Positions 44,518 through 52,711 of a stretch of DNA of 64,000 nt are shown here, piece by piece. The notes under the pieces are model-generated. The model saw only the letters and a list, made by a program, of their open reading frames with translations, made no database searches and was not told the DNA's origin. Made by a program: the position numbers and the translations under genes. Each line of letters begins with the position of its first letter. The first letter of the stretch is position 1. Where the stretch lies: assembly GCF_024256385.1 (NCBI RefSeq), contig NZ_JAMLFW010000001.1:1302001-1366000 (forward strand). Reading direction: 5' to 3'. The stretch is from Anatilimnocola floriformis (GTDB taxonomy: Bacteria > Planctomycetota > Planctomycetia > Pirellulales > Pirellulaceae).

Positions 44518-44534
44518 CTTTCACTCCGTGAAAG
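44518..44534. repeat. Small hairpin between gcvH and gcvPA
   Basis: CTTTCAC-TCC-GTGAAAG is a perfect 7-bp stem with a 3-base loop, 7 bases after the gcvH stop. No T-tract follows, so it may stabilise the upstream mRNA or be a REP fragment. Confidence 0.45.
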
Positions 44535-44590
44535 GACGCGTCTTCGTATTTCCCTGGCCCCTGGCCTCCAATCTCTGACCCCTTCCCGAA

Positions 44591-45979
44591 ATGCCCTACA
44601 CCTACAACACGCCCGACGATGAACGGGCCATGCTGCAATCGATCGGCGTCGCCTCGGTGCAGGAACTGTTTCAATCCGTGCCGGAAGAATTTCGCCTGCA
44701 GCGGCCACTCGATCTGCCGCCGGCCCTCGGCGAGCTCGAACTGACGCAGCACATCTCGGCTCTCGCGGCGAAGAACGCTAACGCTCAGCAGAAGGCCTGC
44801 TTCCTTGGCGGCGGCAGCTACGATCACTTCGTCCCCGCCGTGGTCGATGCTCTCGCCTCGCGCGGTGAGTTCTACACTAGCTACACCCCTTATCAGCCCG
44901 AAGTGAGCCAGGGGAATCTGCAGGTGATGTTTGAGTATCAGTCGCTCATCTGTCAGCTGACGGGCATGGATGTGAGCAACGCCAGCCTGTACGACGGCGG
45001 CAGCGCCGTGGCTGAAGCAGTGCTCCTCGCGATGAGTGTGACGGGCCGCAATCGCGTTGTCGTGCCGGCGAGCATGCATCCCGAGTATCGGCAGATTCTG
45101 CAAACGTATTTCGCTTGCATCGGCGGTGAACTCGTAACGGTTCCTACTCCTTCGGGAGTGGTTTCGGTGGCCGATGTCGCTGCTGTAGTGAATGGCGAAA
45201 CGGCTTGCGTCGTCGTGCAACATCCAAATTTCTTCGGCGGTTTAGAAGATGTCGCCGCGCTCTCGCAAGTGGCCCACGATGCCGGCGCGCTATTGATTCA
45301 TTCGTTCGATCCTATCAGCCTCGGTGTGCTCAAACGGCCTGGTGATCTCGGCGCCGATGTCGCCGTGGCCGAAGGTCAAAGCCTCGGCACACCGATGCTC
45401 TTCGGCGGACCGTACCTGGGAATCATGGCTTGCAAGGAGCAATTCGTACGGCGGATGCCGGGCCGTATTGCTGGCCAAACCGTCGATCGCCGCGGCCGCC
45501 GTTGCTGGGTTCTCACGCTGCAGACGCGCGAGCAACACATTCGCCGTGAAAAAGCCACGAGTAACATTTGCACGAATCAAGGCTTGTTCGCACTGCGAGC
45601 CGCGATCTATCTCACCGAGATGGGACCGCAAGGTTTGCGCGAGGTCGCCGAATTGTGCGTTCGCAAGGCGCATTACGCTCGTGAGCAAATCACTTCGCAT
45701 CCGCGCTTCACTTCGGCTTTCGAGGGGCCGACGTTCAAGGAATTCGTCGTTCGCGATACGCAGGGCCGCGTTGGTGAATTGATTGAACAAGCGGCGGACG
45801 CGGGTTATCTCGCCGGCGTGCCGTTGGCTCCGTGGTATCCCGATTTGGCCGATTGCTTCCTGGTGGCTGTGACGGAGAAGCGGACCAAGCCAGAAATCGA
45901 CGGCTTGGTGCAAACGCTGGCGACGACGCTCCGCAATGCAGCGCCGCGTCCGCATGGGGCCGTTCTGGCTCGGACGTAA
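44591..45979 (+). CDS. gcvPA: Glycine dehydrogenase (decarboxylating) subunit 1
   Basis: The protein is 462 residues, the size of a GcvPA half. Motifs include SYDHFVPAVVDALASRGEFY, TPYQPEVSQGNLQ, YDGGSAVAEAVLLAM and ATSNICTNQGLFALRAAIYL, as in split P-proteins. It has the PLP-enzyme fold but lacks the PLP lysine, which is in GcvPB; the two subunits form the active enzyme. No strong ribosome-binding site is visible before the ATG. It decarboxylates glycine and loads the aminomethyl group onto GcvH. Confidence 0.93.
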   Translation: MPYTYNTPDDERAMLQSIGVASVQELFQSVPEEFRLQRPLDLPPALGELELTQHISALAAKNANAQQKACFLGGGSYDHFVPAVVDALASRGEFYTSYTPYQPEVSQGNLQVMFEYQSLICQLTGMDVSNASLYDGGSAVAEAVLLAMSVTGRNRVVVPASMHPEYRQILQTYFACIGGELVTVPTPSGVVSVADVAAVVNGETACVVVQHPNFFGGLEDVAALSQVAHDAGALLIHSFDPISLGVLKRPGDLGADVAVAEGQSLGTPMLFGGPYLGIMACKEQFVRRMPGRIAGQTVDRRGRRCWVLTLQTREQHIRREKATSNICTNQGLFALRAAIYLTEMGPQGLREVAELCVRKAHYAREQITSHPRFTSAFEGPTFKEFVVRDTQGRVGELIEQAADAGYLAGVPLAPWYPDLADCFLVAVTEKRTKPEIDGLVQTLATTLRNAAPRPHGAVLART

Positions 45980-45986
45980 ATCTTCT

Positions 45987-46052
45987 GTAGCTGAATTCGC
46001 CAGAATTCAGACTGCACCTCGTTGATCTCCGAATTCAGGCGAATTCGGCTAC
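45987..46052. repeat. GTAGCTGAATTCGCCAGAAT-type inverted repeat
   Basis: The left arm at 45987-46010 and right arm at 46030-46052 are near-perfect complements (TAGCTGAATTCGCC...). A cleaner copy occurs at 56869-56940. It separates gcvPA from gcvPB. Confidence 0.72.
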
Positions 46053-46067
46053 TTTAGAAACACTCCA

Positions 46068-47528
46068 ATGCGAAATCTCAAAACCAGCACATTGATTTTC
46101 GAACTCTCAAAGCCAGGCCGTCGCGGCGCGAAGTTGCCGGCCTGCGATGTTCCCTCGCCGGAAATCAATCAGCTGCTGCCAGCCGCTGCCCTCGCGGCTG
46201 CTCCGCCGCCGTTGCCGGAAGTCGCCGAGCCCGAAGTGGTGCGGCACTTCACCAATCTGTCGACGCTCAACATGTCGGTCGATACGCACTTCTATCCGCT
46301 CGGCAGTTGCACGATGAAGTACAACAGCAAGCGCAACGAACGCCTCGCCGGGCTCCCCGGGCTCGCCGAGCTTCATCCCTATCAGCCCGAGAGTTCGTTG
46401 CAAGGCATTTTGCAGATCTTCTACGAACTGCAGCAGTTCTTCGGCGAGATCTCCGGCCTGCCCGCGGTTTCGTTGCAACCTGCCGCCGGTGCGCATGGCG
46501 AATTGACGGCGCTGATGGTGGCGGCTGCGCACTTCCGCACGATCGGGCAAAAACGCACCAAGATTCTCGCGCCTGATAGCGCCCACGGCACGAACCCCGC
46601 CAGTGCCAAGATGGCTGGCTTTGAGTTCGTGACGATTAAGAGCACGCCGCAAGGTAATGTCGATATGGACGACTTGCGCGCCAAACTCGACGACACGGTC
46701 GCGGTGTTCATGATTACGAATCCGAACACGCTCGGCATGTTCGACAAGCAAGTCGGAGAAATTTGCAAATTAGTTCACGACCATGGTGGGCTGATCTATC
46801 TCGACGGCGCGAACATGAACGCGATCCTCGGCATCGCTCGTCCGGGCGATTTTGGCGCCGACATGATGCACTACAACCCGCATAAGACCTTCAGCGGGCC
46901 GCACGGCGGCGGTGGTCCTGGCGCGGGGCCGATCTGCGTGACCGAAACACTTCGGCCATACCTCCCCTGCCCTGTCGTCGAGAAAAATGACGATGGCTAT
47001 TGTCTGGTTTACGACAACCCTACGACGATCGGTCGCGTGCGCAGTTTCTTCGGCAACGTCGGCGTGCTCATTCGCGCCTATTGCTACATCAGCACGCACG
47101 GCCCCGATGGTTTGAAGCGAGTTTCGGAAACGGCCGTGCTCAACGCGAACTATCTCCTCAGCAAGGTGAAGCACTTCCTGCCCGTGCCGCAAGGAGCGCG
47201 ATGCATGCACGAATTCGTCGCCAGCGGCGCCGCGCTGAAGAAGGCCAAGGGCATCTCGGCCATGGATGTCGCCAAGCGGCTGTTGGACTACGGCTTTCAC
47301 GCGCCAACGGTTTATTTTCCGCTGACGGTGGCCGAAGCCATGATGATCGAACCGACCGAAACCGAGAGCAAGGAAACGCTCGATTCGTTTGCCGAAGTTC
47401 TCTTCCGCATCACCGAAGAGTCTGGCGACCTGCTGCACGAAGCGCCCCACAGCACACCCATCAGCCGGCCTGACGAAGTCCGCGCCGCACGGCAGCCGAT
47501 CATCAAGTGGACTCCAGCAACTGCGTAG
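46068..47528 (+). CDS. gcvPB: Glycine dehydrogenase (decarboxylating) subunit 2
   Basis: The protein is 486 residues. The PLP-binding lysine is K273 in HYNPHKTFSGPHGGGGPGAG. Other P-protein features are SMKYNSKRNE-like (GSCTMKYNSKRNERLAGLPG), GAHGELTALMVAAAHFR and ITNPNTLGMFD. It pairs with GcvPA. The 12-base gap to the next gene and the downstream lipoate ligase suggest one long transcript, interrupted by the Rpn gene. Confidence 0.94.
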   Translation: MRNLKTSTLIFELSKPGRRGAKLPACDVPSPEINQLLPAAALAAAPPPLPEVAEPEVVRHFTNLSTLNMSVDTHFYPLGSCTMKYNSKRNERLAGLPGLAELHPYQPESSLQGILQIFYELQQFFGEISGLPAVSLQPAAGAHGELTALMVAAAHFRTIGQKRTKILAPDSAHGTNPASAKMAGFEFVTIKSTPQGNVDMDDLRAKLDDTVAVFMITNPNTLGMFDKQVGEICKLVHDHGGLIYLDGANMNAILGIARPGDFGADMMHYNPHKTFSGPHGGGGPGAGPICVTETLRPYLPCPVVEKNDDGYCLVYDNPTTIGRVRSFFGNVGVLIRAYCYISTHGPDGLKRVSETAVLNANYLLSKVKHFLPVPQGARCMHEFVASGAALKKAKGISAMDVAKRLLDYGFHAPTVYFPLTVAEAMMIEPTETESKETLDSFAEVLFRITEESGDLLHEAPHSTPISRPDEVRAARQPIIKWTPATA

Positions 47529-47540
47529 CCTCGGTGCCTG

Positions 47541-48570
47541 ATGGTCGATTTCGACAGCCCCTGGAAAGAAGCACTCGACGGCTATTTGCAGTCGTTCATT
47601 GCCCTCTTCTTTCCTGTGATGCATGACGAAATCGACTGGTCACGCGGTTACGAAACGCTCGACAAAGAGTTGCAGCAAATTACGCCGGATGCCGAAGATG
47701 GCCGGCGGTACGTTGACAAGTTGGTGCAAGTCTGGCGATTGAGCGGTGAGCCCGAGTGGGTGCTGATCCACGTTGAAGTCCAAGGCCAGGAAGAGGCAGC
47801 CTTTGCCCAGCGGATGTTTGTCTACAACTGCCGGCTGGTTGAGAGGTATAATAAACCGGTCGTCAGCTTGGCCGTGCTCGCCGATGAGAATCCCAACTGG
47901 GCGCCGGCGGTTTTCCGGCGAGAACTGTGGGGGTTGTTCGACCGAGTTTCGCTTTCCGATTGTGAAGTTGCTTCGCGAGGCAACGCGGGCGGACGAACTT
48001 GAACGGAGTGACAATCCGTTCGCTTGGTTCGTACTGGCTCATATCAAAGCAGTCGAGAACAAACGGGATGACCAGTCGCGCTACAATTGGAAAGTGCGGT
48101 TGGTGCGGAATTTGTTCGAGCGCGGATTATCGGCAGATGCGATCCGCTCCTTGTTTCGTTTGATTGATTGGGTGATTGAACTGCCGCCGGAATTGGCTCG
48201 GCCATTCCAGCACCAAGTATTTGAGATTCAGGAGACCAAACAAATGCCCTACGTCACGAGCATTGAACGGCTGGCGAAAGAAGATGGACGTGCCGAAGGG
48301 CTGATCCTTGGGCTCGCGCAAGGCCGCGAAGAGGGCCGTGAAGAGGGCCGTGAAGAGGGCCGTGAAGAGGGCCGCGAAGAGGGCCGCGAAGAAGGTCGTG
48401 AATTTCTGAAACGTGGCATTCTTCGACTATTGCAAGTTCGTTTCGGCGACGCTGCGAACGGCCTGTTGCCGGAAATCGATGCCCTCGCAGACACCGCCTT
48501 GCTGGAGAAGGTTCTCGATCAAGCCGCTGTTGTCGCAACTGCCGCTGACTTGCGAAAACTCTGGAATTAG
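47541..48570 (+). pseudogene. Rpn-family (PD-(D/E)XK) nuclease gene, frameshifted at 47929-47933
   Basis: The N-terminal part (47541-47940) reads VDFDSPWKEALDGYLQSFIALFFP, LIHVEVQGQEEAAFAQRMFVYN (nuclease core with E-V-Q) and ENPNWAPAVFRRELWG. The frame then shifts; in the frame ending at 48570 the sequence continues CSTEFRFPIVKLL ... NPFAWFVLAHIK, the standard continuation. One base fewer in the five-G run at 47929-47933 restores the protein. The C-terminal region contains six GREE repeats. Rpn proteins are recombination-promoting nucleases often found as mobile or selfish genes. Either this copy is inactivated or the G-run is a sequencing error. Confidence 0.84.
48322..48402 (+). repeat. 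12-bp tandem repeat encoding GREE
   Basis: About 6.75 copies of GGCCGTGAAGAG (variants with CGC and GAA) keep the reading frame and encode Gly-Arg-Glu-Glu repeats, probably a charged helix, in the C-terminal part of the Rpn gene. Near-identical units imply recent slippage. Confidence 0.75.
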
Positions 48571-48600
48571 TCGCATCCAAGCGTACAGGGCTTTTGATAC

Positions 48601-49338
48601 GTGCTCCGTCTCATCATCTCCCCGCCCGCTGCGGGGGCCTGGAATATGGCCGTCGACGAAGCTTTGCTCATCGGCGACAACAGCGCTGACATAACACTCC
48701 GCTTTTATGAGTGGCAGGAGCCGACGCTCTCGCTGGGCTATTTTCAAACTCTGGCTGATCGATCTCGACACAGTGCGAGCCAGGATTGCACAGTGGTTCG
48801 CCGCGCGAGTGGCGGCGGCGCGATCTTGCATGATCACGAATTGACATACAGCCTGGTAGCGCCGGTGGGACAGCGTTTTGGCGCGTCGGCAGCCGAACTT
48901 TACGACGTCGCGCATCAAAGCCTGATTGAGGTGTTAAGCGATTGGAACATCGCCGCGCATCTGTGTGCCGGCGAAGAGTTGCTCGGGCTTGGCGCAATTG
49001 AGCCGTTTCTCTGCTTCCAACGGCGCAGCCGAGGAGATGTCCTGCTCGGCGCGCACAAGATTTGCGGCAGTGCGCAGCGGCGGCATCAGTCGCGTGTATT
49101 GCAGCATGGGAGTGTTCTGCTCGGTACGTCGTCTGTCGCCCCCGAGCTTTCGGGTATCCGCGAATTGGCGTCGGGCTCCCCCGAACTGAGCGACCTCCGT
49201 TCGGCATGGCTGGGACGCCTGGCGCACCGTTTGCAACTCACGGTGGGCGAATCTGTTCTGCAACCCGCCGAGCTGGAGGTTGCGGCACAGATTCGCGAAG
49301 GGAAGTTCGGCTGCCCTAAATGGACGGCGAAACGTTGA
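48601..49338 (+). CDS. Lipoate-protein ligase family protein
   Basis: The protein is 245 residues with GTG start at 48601. The BPL/LPL fold motifs are present: NMAVDEALL, VVRRASGGGAILHDHELTYS (lipoyl-AMP binding RRxxGGGxxxHD) and GDVLLGAHKICGSAQRR with the catalytic lysine. Members ligate lipoate or octanoate to lipoyl domains. The likely target is GcvH encoded about 4 kb upstream in the same orientation. Whether it is LplA-like or an octanoyltransferase (LipM type) cannot be decided. Confidence 0.85.
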   Translation: MLRLIISPPAAGAWNMAVDEALLIGDNSADITLRFYEWQEPTLSLGYFQTLADRSRHSASQDCTVVRRASGGGAILHDHELTYSLVAPVGQRFGASAAELYDVAHQSLIEVLSDWNIAAHLCAGEELLGLGAIEPFLCFQRRSRGDVLLGAHKICGSAQRRHQSRVLQHGSVLLGTSSVAPELSGIRELASGSPELSDLRSAWLGRLAHRLQLTVGESVLQPAELEVAAQIREGKFGCPKWTAKR

Positions 49339-49661
49339 CGCCTTCGTGACAGTTTGACTTTTTCGTGAACTTTGCAAGAAATTCACTGGGTTTAGCAGTT
49401 GCAATTCGGGGTACTTGGTGACGATAATCCCCAGTGTGCAACGAACACGGGGGCCATAACTTACGTTAGCGGCGACCCGCGAAATTGGCCCAGGCAGGGT
49501 TTGTACAACCAAATTCGCTGTGGAAGGCGGCAAGTGCTTTACGCTCTTGATCTTCGTACAGCGAACGCGGCGGATGCTAGCGAGTTGCAACGTTGGTTTG
49601 CGGTTTTGGCGCACTTCTCACAGTGAGTCACTGCTCGGCAAGCCGCGCAGAAAGGCGATTT
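49339..49661. other. 323-bp intergenic region, no gene seen
   Basis: Open frames here lack ribosome-binding sites and protein-like composition. It presumably holds the promoter of the FHA gene at 49662; I could not pick a convincing one. Confidence 0.5.
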
Positions 49662-50351
49662 ATGCAGGTCAAGTTCAAGCTGTTGAAGGGATCTCACGCG
49701 GGCAAGGAAGTTAAGCTTCCGGCTCCGAAATGCTTGATCGGTCGCAACGACGACTGTCATTTGAAGCCGCAAAGCGAAGCCGTCAGTCGGCGGCATTGCG
49801 TGATTCTCACGACCGATTCGGAAGTCGTCATTCGCGATCTGAACAGCCGCAACGGCACGTTCGTGAATGGCGAAAAAATCACGGGCGATACCGTGCTGCT
49901 CAATGGCGACATGGTGAAGGTTGGGCCGCTTGAGTTCGAAATGCTGATCGAGCACACAGCAGCTCGTATCAAGAAGGCCAAAGTTTCGGACATCAAAGAT
50001 GCGGCCACGCGGATCGTGCAATCGACCGCCTCGGCCTCGAGCAGCGATCTCAGCGATGTTACGGCTTGGCTGGACGAAGCCGATGTAAAAGCTCGCACCG
50101 AAACTCGCCAGTTTCGCGTCGACGATACGGCCACCGGCACGGTCGCCGATATTGTGGGTGAGCAAGCGGCGCAGGCGACCGAAAAGGAGTCGCCCGATAA
50201 AAATCAAGAGACCACCGAGCTGAAGGCGGACGAAACCAAGCGGCCCGATAAGAAGTCGCCGGGCAAGCTGCCGCCACGGGCAGTCGCACAGGCCAAGGAT
50301 TCTCGTGAAGCAGCTTCGGACATGCTTAAAAAGCTGTTCAACCGCCGGTAA
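49662..50351 (+). CDS. FHA-domain protein
   Basis: The protein is 229 residues from ATG at 49662 with AAAGG about 7 bases upstream. The FHA domain spans about 24-90, with the conserved phosphothreonine-binding residues in LIGRNDDCHLKPQ, SRRHCVI and NSRNGTFVNGEKI. The C-terminal 140 residues are Lys/Glu/Ala-rich and probably disordered. FHA proteins bind phospho-Thr targets, usually of Ser/Thr kinases; none is nearby. Confidence 0.9.
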   Translation: MQVKFKLLKGSHAGKEVKLPAPKCLIGRNDDCHLKPQSEAVSRRHCVILTTDSEVVIRDLNSRNGTFVNGEKITGDTVLLNGDMVKVGPLEFEMLIEHTAARIKKAKVSDIKDAATRIVQSTASASSSDLSDVTAWLDEADVKARTETRQFRVDDTATGTVADIVGEQAAQATEKESPDKNQETTELKADETKRPDKKSPGKLPPRAVAQAKDSREAASDMLKKLFNRR

Positions 50352-50562
50352 GCAAGCTCGCGGTTTCTCAGCGATCACCCAGGGCCGGCCACAGCCGGCC
50401 CATCGCATTTCTTGGGCAATTTTGGCGTGTTGACGGCAACTATCGGCAAGATTGGGGCTTTCGACTAGAATACCCGTCAGTTGCCCACAGTATTTTCTTA
50501 ACCTGCGGCCATAGCCAGGGACGGCTCGTGAAACTCTTTTCCCCCTGGCGGAGTATCACTGC

Positions 50563-51156
50563 ATGACGAAGCCTCCGCCGGTCAGCCTTCGACCGCTGCC
50601 AGACGAGCTCCGGCCGCTTGTCGCCCTTTGTTTGCGGGGCGACCAGCACGCCATGCTCGCTTTGATCGACCGCTTTCGTGGGCAAGTCTTTGGACTTTGC
50701 CTCCGCATGCTCAATCAACGCCAGGACGCCGAAGATGCCGCGCAGGAGACCTTCGTTCGGGTGCTGAAGAATTTGCATCGTTGGGATCCAGGCCGAGACT
50801 TCGAACCTTGGCTTTTGGCGATTGCCGGCAACCGCTGCCGCACGGCCCTTGCCACTCGCAAGCGTCGTCCGGCCGGCGAAGTTTTGCCCGAGCAGGTCGC
50901 CGACAGCCGGCCTGAACAGCAGAGCGCTCAGCACCTGGCTGAGGAAGTGTCGCTGGCCCTCGAGCACATCCGCGAGGACTATCGGCAGGCCTTTGTTTTG
51001 TTTCACGAACATCAAATGAGTTACGACCAGATCGCCGAGGCGATGGAGGTGCCGCTGGGCACCGTCAAAACCTGGGTACACCGGGCTCGCCGCGGCCTGG
51101 TCGATCGACTGCGGCAACGGGGCATCGTCGAAGGAGCATCTCATGAAGTGCACTGA
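50563..51156 (+). CDS. ECF-family RNA polymerase sigma factor
   Basis: The protein is 197 residues. Region 2 is visible in QVFGLCLRMLNQRQDAEDAA followed by FVRVLKNLHRWDPGRDFEPW, and region 4 has the helix-turn-helix YDQIAEAMEVPLGTVKTWVH. It belongs to the extracytoplasmic-function group. An anti-sigma gene overlaps its 3' end by 14 bases, the classic arrangement. The regulon is unknown. Confidence 0.9.
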   Translation: MTKPPPVSLRPLPDELRPLVALCLRGDQHAMLALIDRFRGQVFGLCLRMLNQRQDAEDAAQETFVRVLKNLHRWDPGRDFEPWLLAIAGNRCRTALATRKRRPAGEVLPEQVADSRPEQQSAQHLAEEVSLALEHIREDYRQAFVLFHEHQMSYDQIAEAMEVPLGTVKTWVHRARRGLVDRLRQRGIVEGASHEVH

Positions 51157-51916
51157 TTTCGAAGATCGCTTGAACGACATCCTCGACGAGCGCCGCTCGC
51201 CGCACACCGATGCTGCGCTCACTTCGCACGCGGCCACTTGTGCCGACTGCCGCGAATTGCTCGCTGATCATGAGAGCCTCTTTCGTGGCCTCGCTGTTTT
51301 GAGCCATCGCACAGCGTCCTCGCTGCAGGAGACTCTGTCGCCGGAACTCGGTACTCGCGTGCTCAGCGAATACAACACGCCGGTCATCGTCCCGCCCCTC
51401 CCCCCTGCCCCGCGTCGCAGTTGGTTTCCGCTCGTCGCCACGGCCGCCGCCGTGCTGATCGTCGTCGGCATCGGCGTGTTGATTGCGAATCGCGGCGGCC
51501 GACAGCCAATCGCCCGCGATCCAGCCCCGCGCAACAAGGGCAATGGCAACGGCCTCGCGATCGCTAATCCCAACCGAGCGACGATCCCCGCCGAATCGCC
51601 GAAGAAGGCGCCTCCAGCCATCGTCGTTCATCCCGAGCGCCTTCCCCCGCGCACGCCACCCACGGCCGAAGAAGCGGAAGCCCTCCGGCAGATGGCTTCG
51701 ATCGCCACTTGGTCGAATACCGCCCAGTGGCCCCAGGTCGACACGCTGAACGTCGGTCAGGTCGAACAATACGCCCCCGGTATCCGTCCCATCCGCGAAT
51801 CGTTCGAAGTCGCCCTCGACGCGCTACTGCGGACGATTCCCTCGGGCAAGAAAGATACTCGCAACACCCCGCCCCAGGCGATTCAGCCTTACGGCGAGAT
51901 GCTCGATCTCGCCTAG
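51143..51916 (+). CDS. Zinc-binding anti-sigma factor with membrane anchor
   Basis: The protein is 257 residues. The ZAS motif is H29-x3-C33-x2-C36 (SHAATCADCRELL), preceded by a helix that would bind the sigma factor. One membrane span lies at about 91-113 (FPLVATAAAVLIVVGIGVLI), followed by a periplasmic Pro/Arg/Ala-rich part. It overlaps the sigma gene by 14 bases and should hold it at the membrane until a signal arrives. Confidence 0.88.
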   Translation: MKCTDFEDRLNDILDERRSPHTDAALTSHAATCADCRELLADHESLFRGLAVLSHRTASSLQETLSPELGTRVLSEYNTPVIVPPLPPAPRRSWFPLVATAAAVLIVVGIGVLIANRGGRQPIARDPAPRNKGNGNGLAIANPNRATIPAESPKKAPPAIVVHPERLPPRTPPTAEEAEALRQMASIATWSNTAQWPQVDTLNVGQVEQYAPGIRPIRESFEVALDALLRTIPSGKKDTRNTPPQAIQPYGEMLDLA

Positions 51917-52080
51917 TGTTGACGCTAGATTCTCCGTGCGATGCCACCATGGCAGCGCCAACGCTCTAGTTCTTTGCGCACTCACGAGCTTTCTTGCTCC
52001 CCAGTTGTAGCGCCTGCGGCAGTTTGCTCGTTATCTTGTTATCGGATAACTGCTTCGCGCCGCATCTCAAGCTACTCGCT

Positions 52081-52710
52081 ATGAAACAACTCCTCGGTTG
52101 GCCGCTGCTCCTCTTCGCGGTACTCGCTCTAGCGCTCTGGAACCGGTGGGAAACGGTGCGAATCGCGCAGGAAGCGACTTCGCTGCACGACCAAAGTAAG
52201 CAGACCGAGCAGGCTGTTGCGGAACTGCGACAACTTACAAATCAGCTGCAGACAGAACAAGCGCGCGTGAACCAAAGTCTGCGGGAAATGCTCGTCAGTG
52301 AAACACCCTGGACGACAAGCGCCGACGGTCAGGTGCAAGTGAAGCTCACCGCAGCGACGAACGTCAACCGCCCCGGTGAACCGATGACAGTCACCCTGGC
52401 CGTGCGGAACAATCACGATCAGCCGCTGACCGTCGATTCTTCCTCGCTCCTCATGCCCTGGGATACTCACCTGACTCTCGACGGCCAGCGTGTACGCTAC
52501 GCCGGCCCCATACCTTCTCCCTTGCCGCCAACTCCCACGCCCCTGCAACCGGGCGCGATTGCCCGATTCGATTTGCAGTTGGATGTGATGCAGTTTCCCG
52601 ACCTTGCGAATCGCGGCGTATTTGAAGTGACATTCACGTATGTTTCCAACTCGCCAGATTGCTGGCAGGGAAGTGTCGGGCCAGTGAAGGCCCGCTGGGA
52701 AAATCAGTAA
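52081..52710 (+). CDS. Membrane-anchored coiled-coil protein with beta-domain
   Basis: The protein is 209 residues from ATG at 52081. One N-terminal membrane helix (about 5-22) leads to a coiled coil (about 30-75, QTEQAVAELRQLTNQLQTEQ) and a beta-rich domain with VNRPGEPMTVTLAVRNNHDQ, resembling an immunoglobulin-like or CARDB-like sandwich. No known family is recognised. Its stop lies 1 base from the convergent gene. Confidence 0.6.
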   Translation: MKQLLGWPLLLFAVLALALWNRWETVRIAQEATSLHDQSKQTEQAVAELRQLTNQLQTEQARVNQSLREMLVSETPWTTSADGQVQVKLTAATNVNRPGEPMTVTLAVRNNHDQPLTVDSSSLLMPWDTHLTLDGQRVRYAGPIPSPLPPTPTPLQPGAIARFDLQLDVMQFPDLANRGVFEVTFTYVSNSPDCWQGSVGPVKARWENQ

Positions 52711-52711
52711 A

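Noticed and set aside
48322-48402. CRISPR-like or regulatory repeat
   Set aside because: The units are contiguous 12-mers in frame with the Rpn gene; there are no spacers.
49399-49626. 75-codon plus-strand frame upstream of the FHA gene
   Set aside because: No ribosome-binding site or recognisable domain; it is probably leader or promoter sequence.
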